NCBI GenBank assembly: GCA_039881145.1
Contig: JAYKKI010000088.1
Location: 62,001-126,000, forward strand
DNA length: 64,000 nucleotides
Reading direction: 5' to 3'
Source of the DNA: Druceiella hillmani
Lineage: Eukaryota > Arthropoda > Insecta > Lepidoptera > Hepialidae
Shown: positions 49,364 through 61,439 of the stretch, piece after piece
How positions within the stretch are numbered: position 1 is the stretch's first letter
Layout: each line of letters begins with the position of its first letter
Notes under the pieces: model-generated
The model's input: only the letters and a program-made list of their open reading frames with translations
What the model was told of the DNA's origin: nothing
The model's database searches: none
Program-made: the position numbers and the translations under genes

Positions 49364-49569
49364 AAAATTATTTTCTGTGAAAAAACATCTTTTTCTTACT
49401 TTCTTTTCATTCCACATAGCCACCGAAGCGAAAGGCAGGGTTTTGAATTTAATGATGTGTTGTCTTGGTGTCAATCTATGTACGCTAGAATACTTTTATA
49501 CTTTTATTTACTTTCCCATTCATTTCGTATCAGACTGAGCCACAGCGAAACGTGGCCGGACCAAGCTAA
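49364..49569 (+). mobile_element. Helitron 3' tail and terminus
   Basis: The element ends CTAA at 49566-49569 followed by T, fitting the CTRR/T rule. Ten bases upstream is the terminator hairpin GCCAC-agcgaaac-GTGGC (49539-49556). About 140 bp earlier, ccacatagccaccgaagcga (49412-49431) followed by aaggcaggg resembles a second, decayed version of the same terminal hairpin region. Confidence 0.82.
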
Positions 49570-49570
49570 T

Positions 49571-49573
<3 letters not shown>

Positions 49574-49630
<57 letters not shown>
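49574..49630. repeat. (TA)n microsatellite
   Basis: About 57 bp of pure TA directly after the Helitron terminus and before the next element. Confidence 0.95.
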
Positions 49631-49632
<2 letters not shown>

Positions 49633-50187
49633 CGTCGTCCGACAAACCAAAATGAGAAGTAGTTGGGATCATTTGGAACATATTTGCCATAAAAACTATT
49701 AGTCTAAGTCTCACCGGGTTTTTTACATCATTTTTTAACTTTTCTTCAAAAATTCCCAAAAAACAACTACTTTGACATCATATCTTTTTTTCGGTATTAT
49801 TTCCTAACTTCAAGATAAGTTTTCTTTAATCTGTTATGTATTCCTGATCTAAAAACAAACCTATAAGTCTCAAGTAACATCAAACAAAAAAGTAATGCCC
49901 TTTTAAAATTATGAAATTAGGTAAAAAAATCTAACGCTTTAACTTTCCACGCACACTAAACAAAAAGCATTTAGGGATTTCTAATGATTGGATTTAATAA
50001 ACAATACATAAAAAAGTGATGAAGTCAAAACAGTTGATTTTTGAGAATTATTGAAAAAAAAAGTTAAAAATATTATATAAAAAAACCGGTGAGACTTAGA
50101 CTAATAGATTTGAAGACAAATATGTTCCAAATGACCGCAACAACCTCCCATTTTCGTTTGTTGGACCATCCACCTAACACCTGTATA
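49631..50187. mobile_element. MITE with about 180-bp inverted ends
   Basis: 49635-49810 and 50000-50187 are inverted copies. Shared runs include catttggaacatatttg, ctattagtctaagtctcacc and, further in, a tttgac(a/t)tcat block. The right end read inward starts TACAGGTGTTAGGTGGATGG, next to TA, while the left end is shortened and merges with the (TA)n tract. No open frame spans the core. Confidence 0.78.
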
Positions 50188-51744
50188 TATACATATTGCT
50201 TTGATGGAACGAAAACAGATATCATTGATTTAGTCAGTGTTGCTTAGCCACCTGCTCTAACTCGACATTAGCATTATTTTCTATAAAAAGAATGAATACG
50301 ACAAAATAAAAAGATAAAAACAAAGGTTAACGTTGATTTATAGTTTATTTGCAATTCCTTTAAGTTATAGCTACACAGCAAACGACCACTTAGATCGCTT
50401 TTATATTATAATCATTTGTAAAAAGTTGTTATGTACTTACATTTTTTTGCTATTTTTATTTTTTATCACCAATTCTTAATAGATTGAAAACAAAATAATG
50501 CACGTTTTTGAAGATGTTTTTTTGTTTTGCATTATGATCAAATATTTTATTTTTTGCTCGTTCCTGATTATTAATCAGTAAACAGTAGATATTTTTATAT
50601 CCCAAAAAATAATGGTTTTTCTAAATTATTGTATTTCGGAAACAACATGTCAATAAATAGCGCAAAGATTACGCAATATTAAATTTACTGCTTGAATATT
50701 TCAAGAACACAAAACCAGCTTGGAAATCCCGTTGCCATAATAAAAACTCCATGCGGACAAAGCTGCGTGCGAAAGCTAATAAAGAAAAAAATGAAAAACA
50801 AACAAATTTTTTAAAGATATAAAGTAATTTTTTTACAAAATCCGTTTCGTTTACAAATTCACAACATTGAAATTAACTCATTCTTCGCCAATGACGTATA
50901 AAATGCGTCATTTGTGGTTAATACAAGATGCTCATGACACACCTGAGCGCAAAATGCGACTGAGCAATTTTCGAAAATGAGTTTTTATATGAATTTTTTC
51001 AGTCCATTTTGTCGAAAACGAAAATTGTTAACATGAAGAAAAAAACAGTTTTTAACCGAATAAATTAAGTTACTAACGAATGGATATGAAGTTAGCAGTG
51101 AATGTATATGAAGTTAGCAGTGAATGGATATGAAGTTTGCAGTGAATGGATATGAAGTTAGCAATGAACGTATTGCGCCCTCGTTTGAAATATTACATTG
51201 AAGTGCATACTAAATGTCTTTGCCTTGATTTTTCTCAAATTTTCAATAAGTATATTAGAAAGGATATACTATAAAACGCTTAAAGATTCATATCTCGTAA
51301 AGGAGACATTTTATCAAAAAACATTACAAGACATTTCCGATTACACTTTAAAAGATCAGTGTGCTTCTTGAGAAAAAAAACATTCCCTAGATCGATATTT
51401 AAAAAAAATAAAAAATTATTTTCGCGTGTTTACGCCATTAAAAAATACAGAGCTTTAATTCTGTGCTAGGACGAACAGACAAACATAACTAAATTAAATG
51501 TTTCGTTTTTACTCCAAAATCCTAAAAACGCATTAAAGATCTTATAAGTGCATATACACTTAAAAGTGCATATATGACATTATAAGCACTTTATTCCAAT
51601 TAAGTGACAATTGTCTTCGATCATAAAAAACACATGCGACACTTAACAATATTCTTGCAACAATCTAACCTATGTCACCTCACTCGACGCGGCCGACAAA
51701 ACAAGATCAATTAAGGCGAAATAATGTTTTCATATACTGTAATA
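50188..51744. other. Gene-free stretch with one small repeat
   Basis: 51075-51168 holds about four copies of a 22-bp unit, gaatggatatgaagttagca plus gt. Otherwise AT-rich DNA without a recognisable gene. Confidence 0.6.
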
Positions 51745-52563
51745 TTCGCTTATACTACTCGTAACGTTCATTCCTAGTCTATTCTCTAGACTTCCTTCAA
51801 ACAGTTGAGTCACCACACTCCTTAGACGTCTATTAGAAGATATCAATGAGCTTGTACTACTCGTAACGTTCATACCTAGTCTATTCTCTAGACTTCCTTC
51901 AAACAATTGAGTCACCGCACTCCTCAGACGTCTATTAGAAAATGTCAATGAGCTTGTACTACTCGTAACGTTCATACCTAGTCTATTCTCTAGACTCCTT
52001 CAAAGAGTTGAGTCACCGCACTCCTTAGACGTCTATTAGAAGATGTCAATAAGCTTGTACTACTCGTAACGTTCATACCTAGTCTATTCTCTAGACTTCC
52101 TTCAAACAGTTGAGTCACCACACTCCTTAGACGTCTATTAGAAGATATCAATGAGCTTGTACTACTCGTAACGTTCATACCTAGTCTATTCTCTAGACTT
52201 CCTTCAAACAATTGAGTCACCGCACTCCTCAGACGTCTATTAGAAAATGTCAATGAGCTTGTACTACTCGTAACGTTCATACCTAGTCTATTCTCTAGAC
52301 TCCTTCAAAGAGTTGAGTCACCGCACTCCTTAGACGTCTATTAGAAGACGTCAATAAGCTTGTACTACTCGTAACGTTCATACCTAGTCTATTCTCTAGA
52401 CTCCTTCAAACAGTTGAGTCACCGCACTCCTTAGACGTCTATTAGAAGATGTCAATGAGCTTGTACTACTCGTAACGTTCATACCTAGTCTATTCTCTAG
52501 ACTCCTTCAAAGAGTTGAGTCACCGCACTCCTTAGACGTCTATTAGAAGATGTCAATGAGCCT
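51745..52563. repeat. 102-bp array with a trimeric higher-order unit
   Basis: gtaacgttcat lies at 51761, 51863, 51965, 52066, 52168, 52270, 52371 and 52472, that is intervals of 102, 102, 101, 102, 102, 101, 101. Units 1-3 and 4-6 match one to one (a acttcc/ccacac type, a ctcag/aaaatgtc type and a 1-bp-shorter aaagagttg type), giving a trimer of about 305 bp. On the minus strand 102-bp units stay open as MNVTSSTSSL, SNRRLRS, VTQLFEGSLENRLG; the 101-bp units break this frame, arguing against a protein. Confidence 0.95.
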
Positions 52564-53034
52564 AATCATAGTCTGCCGAGACTCGAGTCAAAGAATATTA
52601 ACTATTACTGTTCGAGTAGATAAATTTTGTTTTGACTGGATCGGGCATCTGACATGTTAAGTTCGATTCAAAGAGTCATACGACGTGTAGCCATAGTTAA
52701 CCAGGCCCAGTTGCAAACATCAATGGACAACAATGAAAATGCAGATATTAAGACCATAAACACATTTAAACCATAAGCACATTAATGAACTTATTGGATA
52801 TTGAATAAAAATATTATATCAATGAAATCAGTATACCAGTGCAATGACTTTGACCTAATACAACTTACCGATCATTAAATAACAGTTCTTAATATTTTTC
52901 ATCTTGCAAACGAGATTTTTGGACACATTTATAATCCAATTACGATTTAAATAAAAACAAGAAACTATATTTATTAGATGAATAAAATTAGTATTTCAAA
53001 ATAAAAGTAGTCATTTAAATTGCTGGCTATTATG
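52564..53034. other. Gene-free stretch
   Basis: Nothing recognised between the 102-bp array and the R1 repeat. Confidence 0.5.
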
Positions 53035-53405
53035 AACAATACGGTAGTTGACTCATTCTAAAATTTGATATTTTTCGTACAATATTATGAAATATAAGTT
53101 AATTAAAAACCAGTCTTAAAAAAAATTCGAAAATTGATTGAAAAATAAGCCAATTGTAGGCTTCTAAATTTGAAGATACGGATAGAGTTGGATATATTCC
53201 TGTCTCTTTTCCCCTCGTAGAATATAATGTGCAATATTAAAAATGACCTCACAATACAGTATTGCCGTCCTTCTTTAAAGGTTAAATTTAAACTTTTATA
53301 ACTCGATCAATTTTTAAGATTATAAAAAAAAAATTCACTCCTTATCAGCTTGTACCTTGAAATTATGATTAATGAAATAAAAAAAACTAGTCAAATACCC
53401 AATTA
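53035..53405 (+). mobile_element. Dispersed repeat R1, complete-looking copy
   Basis: About 370 bp from acaatacggtagttgactca to gtcaaatacccaatt. It aligns with 3430-3726 plus 4347-4425 at high similarity and with 19798-19928 over its right third. The ends carry a short imperfect inverted repeat (GGTAGTTGACT, GGTATTTGACT). No coding potential. Confidence 0.75.
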
Positions 53406-55004
53406 AATACTTTTTGACAATTAATGATAATTTTTTGCATATGGCAATCCTAAGGTGTAAGAGATCTTTTCGAAGCATTTATAAAGCATATAGTATGATA
53501 TGAAATGTTATTTTTTAAATGGCTATTGTTGAAAACATTTTAAGTATCCCATGGGTTCCAGGCATGCCAGATCAACTATATAATACAGAAATATCATAAA
53601 TATAATAAAAAATGAGTATTATTGGTATACGAATCAATTTACGCCCTTTTGACATGACGAACCAATCGAAACTGAGTCGCATTTCCAAATTGTTCATCCA
53701 TAGCTAAAATTTGATTAGTGTATAATACGCGTTGGCCCAGATCAGACTAATTACCAACAAACTGTCGTTTAACAAAAGTATAGAAACAAATATTGAAGAA
53801 GAAATTAATTTGTTTATTAAAAAACTCTTAAAACATTTACTTAAAATTTATAGTGAGAATAAATATATCAAGAAAAAAATTGGTTTAATAAATTAAAGCT
53901 GCTACAACTTCACCGTTTATGTAATTTTAGTACCAAAACTAGATAACGATTGAAATGCAGCAAAATTACTTTAAGTCGAAAAAAATGTTTCTCATACATT
54001 TGTTTTTAATGAGATCTCGTTGGAAAAATATCTGCGAATTACATCGACATTATTTAGACATTCAAACAGAATTAAATCGAAGTTCTTTAGACTCGTTATT
54101 TTTTTTATTCAGAAACTCATTTCCTAAATATGAAGCTTCAAAATAATTAATAATATGTCAAACCTATTTTATTTTTGAACCGGTTCAAAAAAACTTTAAA
54201 AAAATTGAAAGTAAGATAACTCGAAAATCCTACTTTTAGACATGTCCATAAGCACGTATTTATTCCGTTTTAATTATATGAATTATATCGAATCTGATGA
54301 CATTACATTGTATAAACAGATTGTAGTCTTTTAAAAACGAACAAAGATAGTGGCTCGCTCACACGTATAATTTAATTTTTTTCACATATCCAAATTAAGA
54401 ATATCACTGACTAATAAAAGGACTTACGAAATAATAGAGTCAATGATAGCAGATATATAAAAGAAATTGCTATTATAACACTTGTTATGACAGTTGTTAT
54501 TATAACAGTTCGGCCATTATGGTGGATGAGCGAGTAAGTCGTAGGTGCGAATGGGATAGCATCGCAGTAAACGTATCATCATGTTAGAAGTTTTCAAATG
54601 TAACCGACAAATTCAATTTGGTCTTGCCATACTGCATGTATGCGTTACATATAATTTTATCTCACTATTTTCATCTTTGTGAAATAAATCAAAAGTAAAT
54701 ATTATAAAAAAATAAACATTATTTACATATAATTACAAATAATATGATGTTCTTAGACCTTTTCTGGTGGGAACCGGATAATTAAAACACTTTCTTATAT
54801 TATGAAGAGATAGCAGACAACCACACGCAATGGGTCATAAATTAATTTTAAATTATAGCTAGGTAGAGCCAAAATAGACCTATATGTTAATTCGACACTA
54901 TATATTATCATTACTATATCTGAGTCAAGCTTCACTAAAGTCTCTTCATTCGTTTAAAGGTGATTGAGTAACAAATATCCAGGAGATTTTTTCATGGTAT
55001 TAAT
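53406..55004. other. Gene-free stretch
   Basis: No gene. A small cttgttatgacagttgttat repeat cluster lies near 54480-54515. The open frame at 53955-54146 has no family features. Confidence 0.5.
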
Positions 55005-55880
55005 ATTCCACGCGCACGAACCGGAGGGTTCTATATAATATGCGTATGCTAAATTGTGGATAAATGCAACTTTAAGCATGTCAAATTCGGGATCGATTCA
55101 TTATTTGCAGACTTTTTAGGTAACAAACAAACGCTTTTACGTTCGTATTAGTTAGGATTGCAATTGAGTGTCACAAATTGATTAGATCAATGTCGTTGTA
55201 TTTATATGCGTATGCCAAATTACGGATAAATGCAACTTTAATCATACCAAATTCGGGATCGATTCATTATTTGCAGACTTATTAGGTAACAATCAAACGC
55301 TTTTACATTTGTATTAGTTATAGTTAGGATTGCAATTGAGTGTCACAAATTGATTCAATCAACGACGTATTTATATGCGTATGCAAAATTACGGATAAAT
55401 ACAACTTTAAGCATGCCAAATTCGGGATCGATTCATTATTTGCAGACTTATTAGGTAACAATCAAACGCTTTTACATTTGTATTTGTTAGGATTGCAATT
55501 GAGTGTCACAAATTTATTCGATCAATGACGTATTTACATGTGTATGCAAAATTGTGGATAAATACAACTTTAAGCATGCCAAATTCGGAGTCGATTCATT
55601 ATTTGCAGACTTTTTAGGTAACAAACGCTTTTACGTTCGTATTAGTTAGGATTGCAATTGAGTGTCACAAATTGATTCGACCAATGAAGTTGTATTTATA
55701 TGAGTATGCCAAATTGTAGATAAATGCAACTTTAAGCATGCCAAATTCGGGATCGATTCATTATTTGCAGACTTTTTAGGTAACAAACAAACGCTTTTAC
55801 ATTCGTATTAATTAGGATTGCAATTGAGTGTCATACATTGATTCGATCAATGACGTTGTATTTATTAATGTTATTGGCCT
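55005..55880. repeat. 165-bp tandem array, five copies
   Basis: ttcgggatcgattcattatt (one copy ttcggagtcg) recurs with g at 55089, 55255, 55424, 55587 and 55749, spacings of 162-169 bp. Other shared blocks are tatgcgtatgccaaatt, taggtaacaatcaaacgctt and gattgcaattgagtgtcaca. Single units are open in one frame, without a family match. Confidence 0.93.
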
Positions 55881-56064
55881 AAAAATGGTCCTTAAACACG
55901 AGACAATTGCCTTGTCTTCAATAGAACTATATCTTATATATATGTTAAATTCTCTATCTCTTTTTTTATAATCCGCGTATGAACGTTGGCTGGAACCATC
56001 TTCGTCTATAAAATGTATATTTAACATAGCGTCAATGATTGTAAAATAACAAGCATTTTCTTAG
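55881..56064. other. Short unassigned stretch
   Basis: Nothing recognised. Confidence 0.4.
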
Positions 56065-56620
56065 TTTCGCAAGAACGTCATGACAAATGGCTGAAGATCC
56101 GTGACCGACACCAACTTCACATACTTACACTTCTTTTTAATATATTAAAAAATACTCAGACCCCAAATTATCTTACTGACAAATTTAAAAATTTATCTTC
56201 TCAAGGCCTTGGACTACGATCTGAAAGTTCACTCACCCTACTTATTCCTAAACCTCTAATACCTCTAATACCTCTACCACTTACGAAAAATCCTTCACTG
56301 TCCAAGCAGCAAAAATTTTGAATCACCTGGATCCTGACATCAGGTAAATCACGTCCCTAAATATTTTAAAAAATCGAGTGAAAAAGTCATGTCTCTCCTG
56401 AAACCTTTGCTTTCATGTCAATAATTTGTATTACTTATACTTTTGTATTTTTCTTTAGTTTTTTTTTTATCTTATGTACTATAAAGAATTTTCGTGGTAA
56501 AATCTCTTACAGTCTACCGACTAAATTTCAACACCAATTGCTCTTGACTGGAATTGCTCATGTAGCAATAAGCCCGCCGTATGTACTATGCATAAAAGGT
56601 GATAAATAAATAAATTTTAG
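56065..56620 (+). pseudogene. LINE (jockey/CR1-like) 3' end fragment
   Basis: 56093-56280 reads KWLKIRDRHQLHILTLLFNI, then LKNTQTPNYLTDKFKNLSSQ, GLGLRSESSLTLLIP. This is the C-terminal region after the reverse transcriptase of a non-LTR element. The same region in the copy at the right edge reads RWMGFRDQRNFQILSLLYIL (about 63700-63760), so both belong to one family. A shared tail follows, kkS-type, with catgtctctcctgaaacctt here and catacctctcctaaatttac at 63970. The fragment ends near gataaataaataaat (56602-56616), a plausible simple 3' tail. It is 5'-truncated, as usual for LINEs. Confidence 0.82.
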
Positions 56621-57297
56621 TTTTCTACACAACGATAGAATCGATCCATTTCAGAATTGGTGTCTAGATGCCATTATTATTAAATTGCCGCCCTAAATTA
56701 AATGACTTATTTATCAAACCCTTACCCTACTTTTATCTCATATTATCAATTTAAGGTCAGCGAAAATATAAACATTAAGATTGCAATACACGTGAAAAAC
56801 TGCCCTCATGGACAATACGGTACAATGGTACACTATGCTTACCATGGCCCGGATTATTTCAAACTTCTCCTGGGACCCGTAATGACTCGTCTCACATCAC
56901 AGAAGTGTACAGGTTGATTTAACAAAATCATATAACGTCCCAAATACATGAAAAGCGTCTTCACCCAACACAGTTCAAGAATATCTTTGCGCAATGAGTC
57001 ATTTCTTACCTCCAGTTTTTTTTTCTGGAACGCAAGCTGGGAATGGGAATACTAAATCACCAACACTTTAAATAACCGACTCACTGTGACTAAAGAATGC
57101 AAGTCCTAAATATTCCCGTGATAAAAAACACACTACGCATATCGCTGTGCTCATCGCAGTCAACCAATATATTCTCCATGTGATCATCGCAGATAAACAA
57201 GATCACTTCATAAAAAAATAATGTAAATTCGGACGATAAGGAAAAAGTAACACCATGCTCTGTCATACTACGTAAGTGAAGGGAAAAAAAACGATGC
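56621..57297. other. No confident gene
   Basis: An open frame at 56702-56917 contains VKNCPHGQYGTMVHYAYHGP, loosely suggestive of a retrotransposon knuckle region, but the Cys-His spacing is wrong. Left unassigned. Confidence 0.3.
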
Positions 57298-57645
57298 ATG
57301 CGATCTAATCATCGATTCAATTGTCCATTTGCATTGGAAAAATTATTTCAGCATATAGGACAAACACAAACAAATAAATATGATCTAATATCAACATTAC
57401 GCAACGTCAAGGGTGGTGGGTCAATAACTGGACGTGCGATGGCAAAGGTTTTTCGTTTACACGGTCGAATTATGGTGGGTTGGACTACACTGGAGTATAT
57501 TTGCAGATGGATTTGGTTCTGTTTGGGTCGGGTACTAATTGGAGTGTATTGGATTTGGACTTGTTTCTATTTATTTTTGTTTGAGTTAAATTCTTTTGCA
57601 TATGAGTTTAGTTTGAATTGCTTACGCTTCAAAGCTTTCAATTAG
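57298..57645 (+). other. 115-codon open frame, doubtful
   Basis: The frame contains LRNVKGGGSITGRAMAKVFR. VK.GGGS is also found in Tc1-type transposases before MVWG, but here MVWG is missing and the second half is a Trp/Leu-rich stretch caused by tttggattgg-like repetition in the DNA. I regard it as a chance frame or a very old transposon trace. Confidence 0.2.
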
Positions 57646-60600
57646 TCGAAAGCTGTCAAAGCTTTCAATTAGTGTTGAATTAGCTTTTAAATGGATTAGA
57701 TTTTGTTTGAGTACGATTTAGGACGAGTACGAATTTCATTTAGATTCGTTTCTTTTGTCATTAAGTTTTAGCTCGATTTCCATCGTCTACCGTTTTCGAT
57801 TGCATTAAGTTGGTCCTTATTTAATTGATTTAAATTGCAGTTTCGAAAAGTGTCGAATTACATTTCAATTATGGTGTTTTCGTATTGAGCGATTATATCA
57901 CAATTGCCATTAGCGGCACAGTTAACCGATCGTTTCCCGATAATCGAAAGTGTGTCGTACGTACGTGGTCAGAACTTGGATAGTTGACAATATGGCTCAC
58001 CACGTGTAGTTTGATTTTATTAAAGACGTTCACAGCAGAGTCTATTGAACAATGGTAATATCTCTCATGCTATAATTCATGCCAATTGATGAATTGTGAT
58101 ATATAAACGTACTTTATATGCAACAATGACATCAATTACGAATCAACATTATCATACGCTGACCTTATTCGGAAATTGATGTACACTTCTTGGTAACCGT
58201 GTATTGTAAAAAGCGTGAACACTCTTATTTTGAATATGGTCGATGTCACACGTGCTTTGTGGTTTTGATCGTCTTTTTTCCTTTCCTTACTTTCATAATA
58301 ATTAGAATTCAGGTCTTGTAATTATATTTTTTTTAGTTCCTTAAATTATATTAATCACGTTTACCAATAACAATCAATTCCGTTGACCGCATTACGGGAA
58401 ATGACGACAATATGATGAACTTACGCTTTGCCTGCGGTGCAGCTTGAGTTAACTTTTTATTTACCTAGTTGCTAGCAACATTGGTGAATGGTTAACCAAG
58501 TCATGGCAGTCAGTAGACTGACATTTTTTTTTAATTTTTGACGCCGTTTTAATACGAAATTAATAAAATATACCTGTTTTTCCAAAACTCTAAATGATAT
58601 AACTACAAAAACAAAATGAAACTCCATTAATTGCAGTTTCCATTATTTCTTTGTGATTTAAATACAAATAAACAGACAAACGGATATTATTTCTTTATAT
58701 TTCAACGTTACATCGAGACGAAGTATACCACAATTCACTCCTGGTACCATAAGGTGTATAACATTCGAAACTTCAAAAAACTTCTAAAATCCATTCAGTA
58801 GCGTTTATGTGATTTGCGTAAAAACGGACAGACTAACAAAGCTTTAAAAAACGATGGTTTTCTTGTCTACAACTTATTTCCCTTAAAGAATTTTTTTCTG
58901 AAACATACTTCGTGTTCATGTACAGACATCGCCTTTTTTGCTAAACTCCACATGTAATAGCAAGGTTAGTATAAATTCGTAAACAAATTTCAACTGTTAC
59001 ATCAGTCTTGTAACATGTGAACGAAATTTATGTTGGCACATGGTGTACTTTGAGTTATCATAATATGGAGGATATAAACCAGATGTCGTTGATACACTGA
59101 ATAAGTTTCTCAAAACAATGACGTTATTATTAACGAACTGCAAAATTATAAAAATATTGAACAAAAAAAAGCAACACGCTATTCAAATAAACAAAAAAAT
59201 ATTTGTTTACTCATTTATTTATATTGTTTATTTCAATTCAATACACGAACAAACTGAGCGTATAAATTGCTTAGATTAATGAAAGTATAGATATGTCCTC
59301 TTCGTACTGTAGAGAGCAAAATGTGTGCCACAGATTGCGACATGATGAGTTGGTGGAGTGGAATGTTTACATTATGCTTCTCGTTCATTTTTATTTTAGA
59401 AGAACGAAACAGAAAATCATAATCTGAAACAAAGACTCTACCACTGACACCGGGGTTCCATATTTCAGTCTTGAAATTATGGGGTACTATTTATTTAAAT
59501 CGTGAAACTTGAGGATCAAATATTTTTACTAGCTTTATAAGTTTCTAGGAAAACCCCTAATATTTAACTCCGGGTTGGTATTCCTCAGTTATGCTGCTGA
59601 AGGGATGCTGTCTGCCCAAAAAGCTACTTTAATTTAGTATTCTGTGTTTCAAGCAGAAATTCTGACGTTAAGTTTCTCGGCCCTTTAGCGAAATCAGGGC
59701 ACGATGAGTCGTGGGTGTGGTGATTAAAAAAAGATTATTGATGAGGAATAAGCTAAATGAGTATGAGCTCGTTTTAATTGTGCTAACGTTTGCAAGAAAA
59801 TAACTAATTAAATAGGTGGGTAATTGTTTACAAGTATGTACAGAGATATGAAGCAACTCAGCTATTAATTAATAGGTACAGGGAGAAACTAATGCATTAA
59901 TTAAACTAATATTAGTACGTAGCTAGGTAGACAAGTATATACAAATAAATAAAAAGACGTATGCCAATTAAAATATCATTGGATGGATATATAGTAGGTG
60001 ATGTGTGTACTGTCTTGAAGCATTGACTACATTGGACCTAAAAGAAAGGATATATTTTTTGTCAATAACAATGTTAGGAACAAATTACTTTTAATAAAGA
60101 TATTTACGACTAATATAAATAACTGGTGAATTTTTATCACGAAGTAGAAGGTACCAAAATTAGTGAACTTGTAAATGAAACTTGAATCCATACATATTTT
60201 GTAACTTTTCAGATTTTCATTTTTTCAGATTTGCATTGCACACGATGGAAAATTATTTTATACGCTGACGTCTATTCGCTTGAATAGGCAACGAAAGACT
60301 AATTGAAAAGACAAGACTTTCGAGCTTTAGATTGTTCTTCGGTGGGTCACTTTTATGGCGTAGGAGCAAGTCTACGTATTACAGCCATTGAATAATTGTT
60401 ACTTAATCTCTTCTTATGGTGCAGTCTGCCAAGGTAAAGAAATACGAATGTAATAAACTGTTAATGAAACATGAATTAAGAAAAAGTGTTAATGGAAGAA
60501 AATAAAGTAAACATGTTATATACGAGCATAAATCGCACGAGGTCACGTACACACTCAGTACGTACGTACTTATATTGAACTACTTACAATATTATTTTTC

Positions 60601-61019
60601 ACTAGATAAATATTTTGCCTATTATTCATTTTTATCCACTATCTATATCATTCACTGGCAGAAGCATATCATGACTTTCTCAAAAAAACCATGAAATCTT
60701 GAATCATCAATATAGTCCTATACACTACAAGTAAGCTTCTAGGAACCCTGGTATTTTCATAATTTTCGGGTCAGTAGTTACAGAGACACGCAGGTGAAGA
60801 TATATTTTTGCATGTTCTTTATCAAATCTTTGGAGACATACCACATAAATTACGCGAAAAATATTTTTACGACCCCTATTGGCTAGCCGTTTAAAGCGAT
60901 AGGTTCCTACACGATATATAAAATTAAAAACAACATATTTTTGGGTACTCACATCGCCGGCACTAAAATTTTCAAATTTAAATGTTTTGAGAATCGAATG
61001 TAGATATGTATGGGTTACT
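57646..61019. other. Gene-free stretch
   Basis: No gene. 57640-57672 contains a direct repeat of caaagctttcaattagt. All open frames are under 80 codons and have no family features. Confidence 0.5.
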
Positions 61020-61200
61020 GCTTTATCACTATACCGAATTTTAAATTTCTACATCGAACCGTTTCCGAGAAAAGTAGTTGTCACCGACATACAGACTGAT
61101 AAACGGACACACGGATTACCTAATAAGGATTCCATTTCTTCCTTTTCCCGAAAAGGAAAAAATGGAATCCTATGGAATTATATGGGACTCTAAAAATTAC
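61020..61200. repeat. Dispersed repeat end with 20-bp hairpin
   Basis: Contains gaaccgtttccgagaaaagt, then cagactgataaacggacaca, then a hairpin at 61127-61170: GGATTCCATTTCTTCCTTTT, loop cccg, and the complement with one mismatch. This order is the familiar end of the ggaaccct repeat type, here with ggaatcc. Confidence 0.65.
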
Positions 61201-61439
61201 TTTTACTGACGAAAAACAAAAGTTAAAAATATTGACATAAAAAGATTAGAACAGAGTTCGAAAATAAAACAAGGAAATTAAAACCTGATTTTTTGTGACG
61301 CTCATCTAACCACCCCTGATGCACCCTATTCTATATTTTCTATGGATATAACAATTTAAATTTTTTCTACCTAAATTCACAAATATCCCTGCCTATTTTT
61401 TTTATTTTATAGCTAGTTTTGAGAATCTTCATTACATGC
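61201..61439. other. Short unassigned stretch
   Basis: Nothing recognised; may already belong to the LINE that becomes readable from about 61440. Confidence 0.35.

Noticed and set aside
56702..56917. Gag-like zinc knuckle in an open frame (NCPHGQYG...HYAYHG)
   Set aside because: The Cys and His spacing does not fit CCHC, and no second knuckle or neighbouring gag region is seen.
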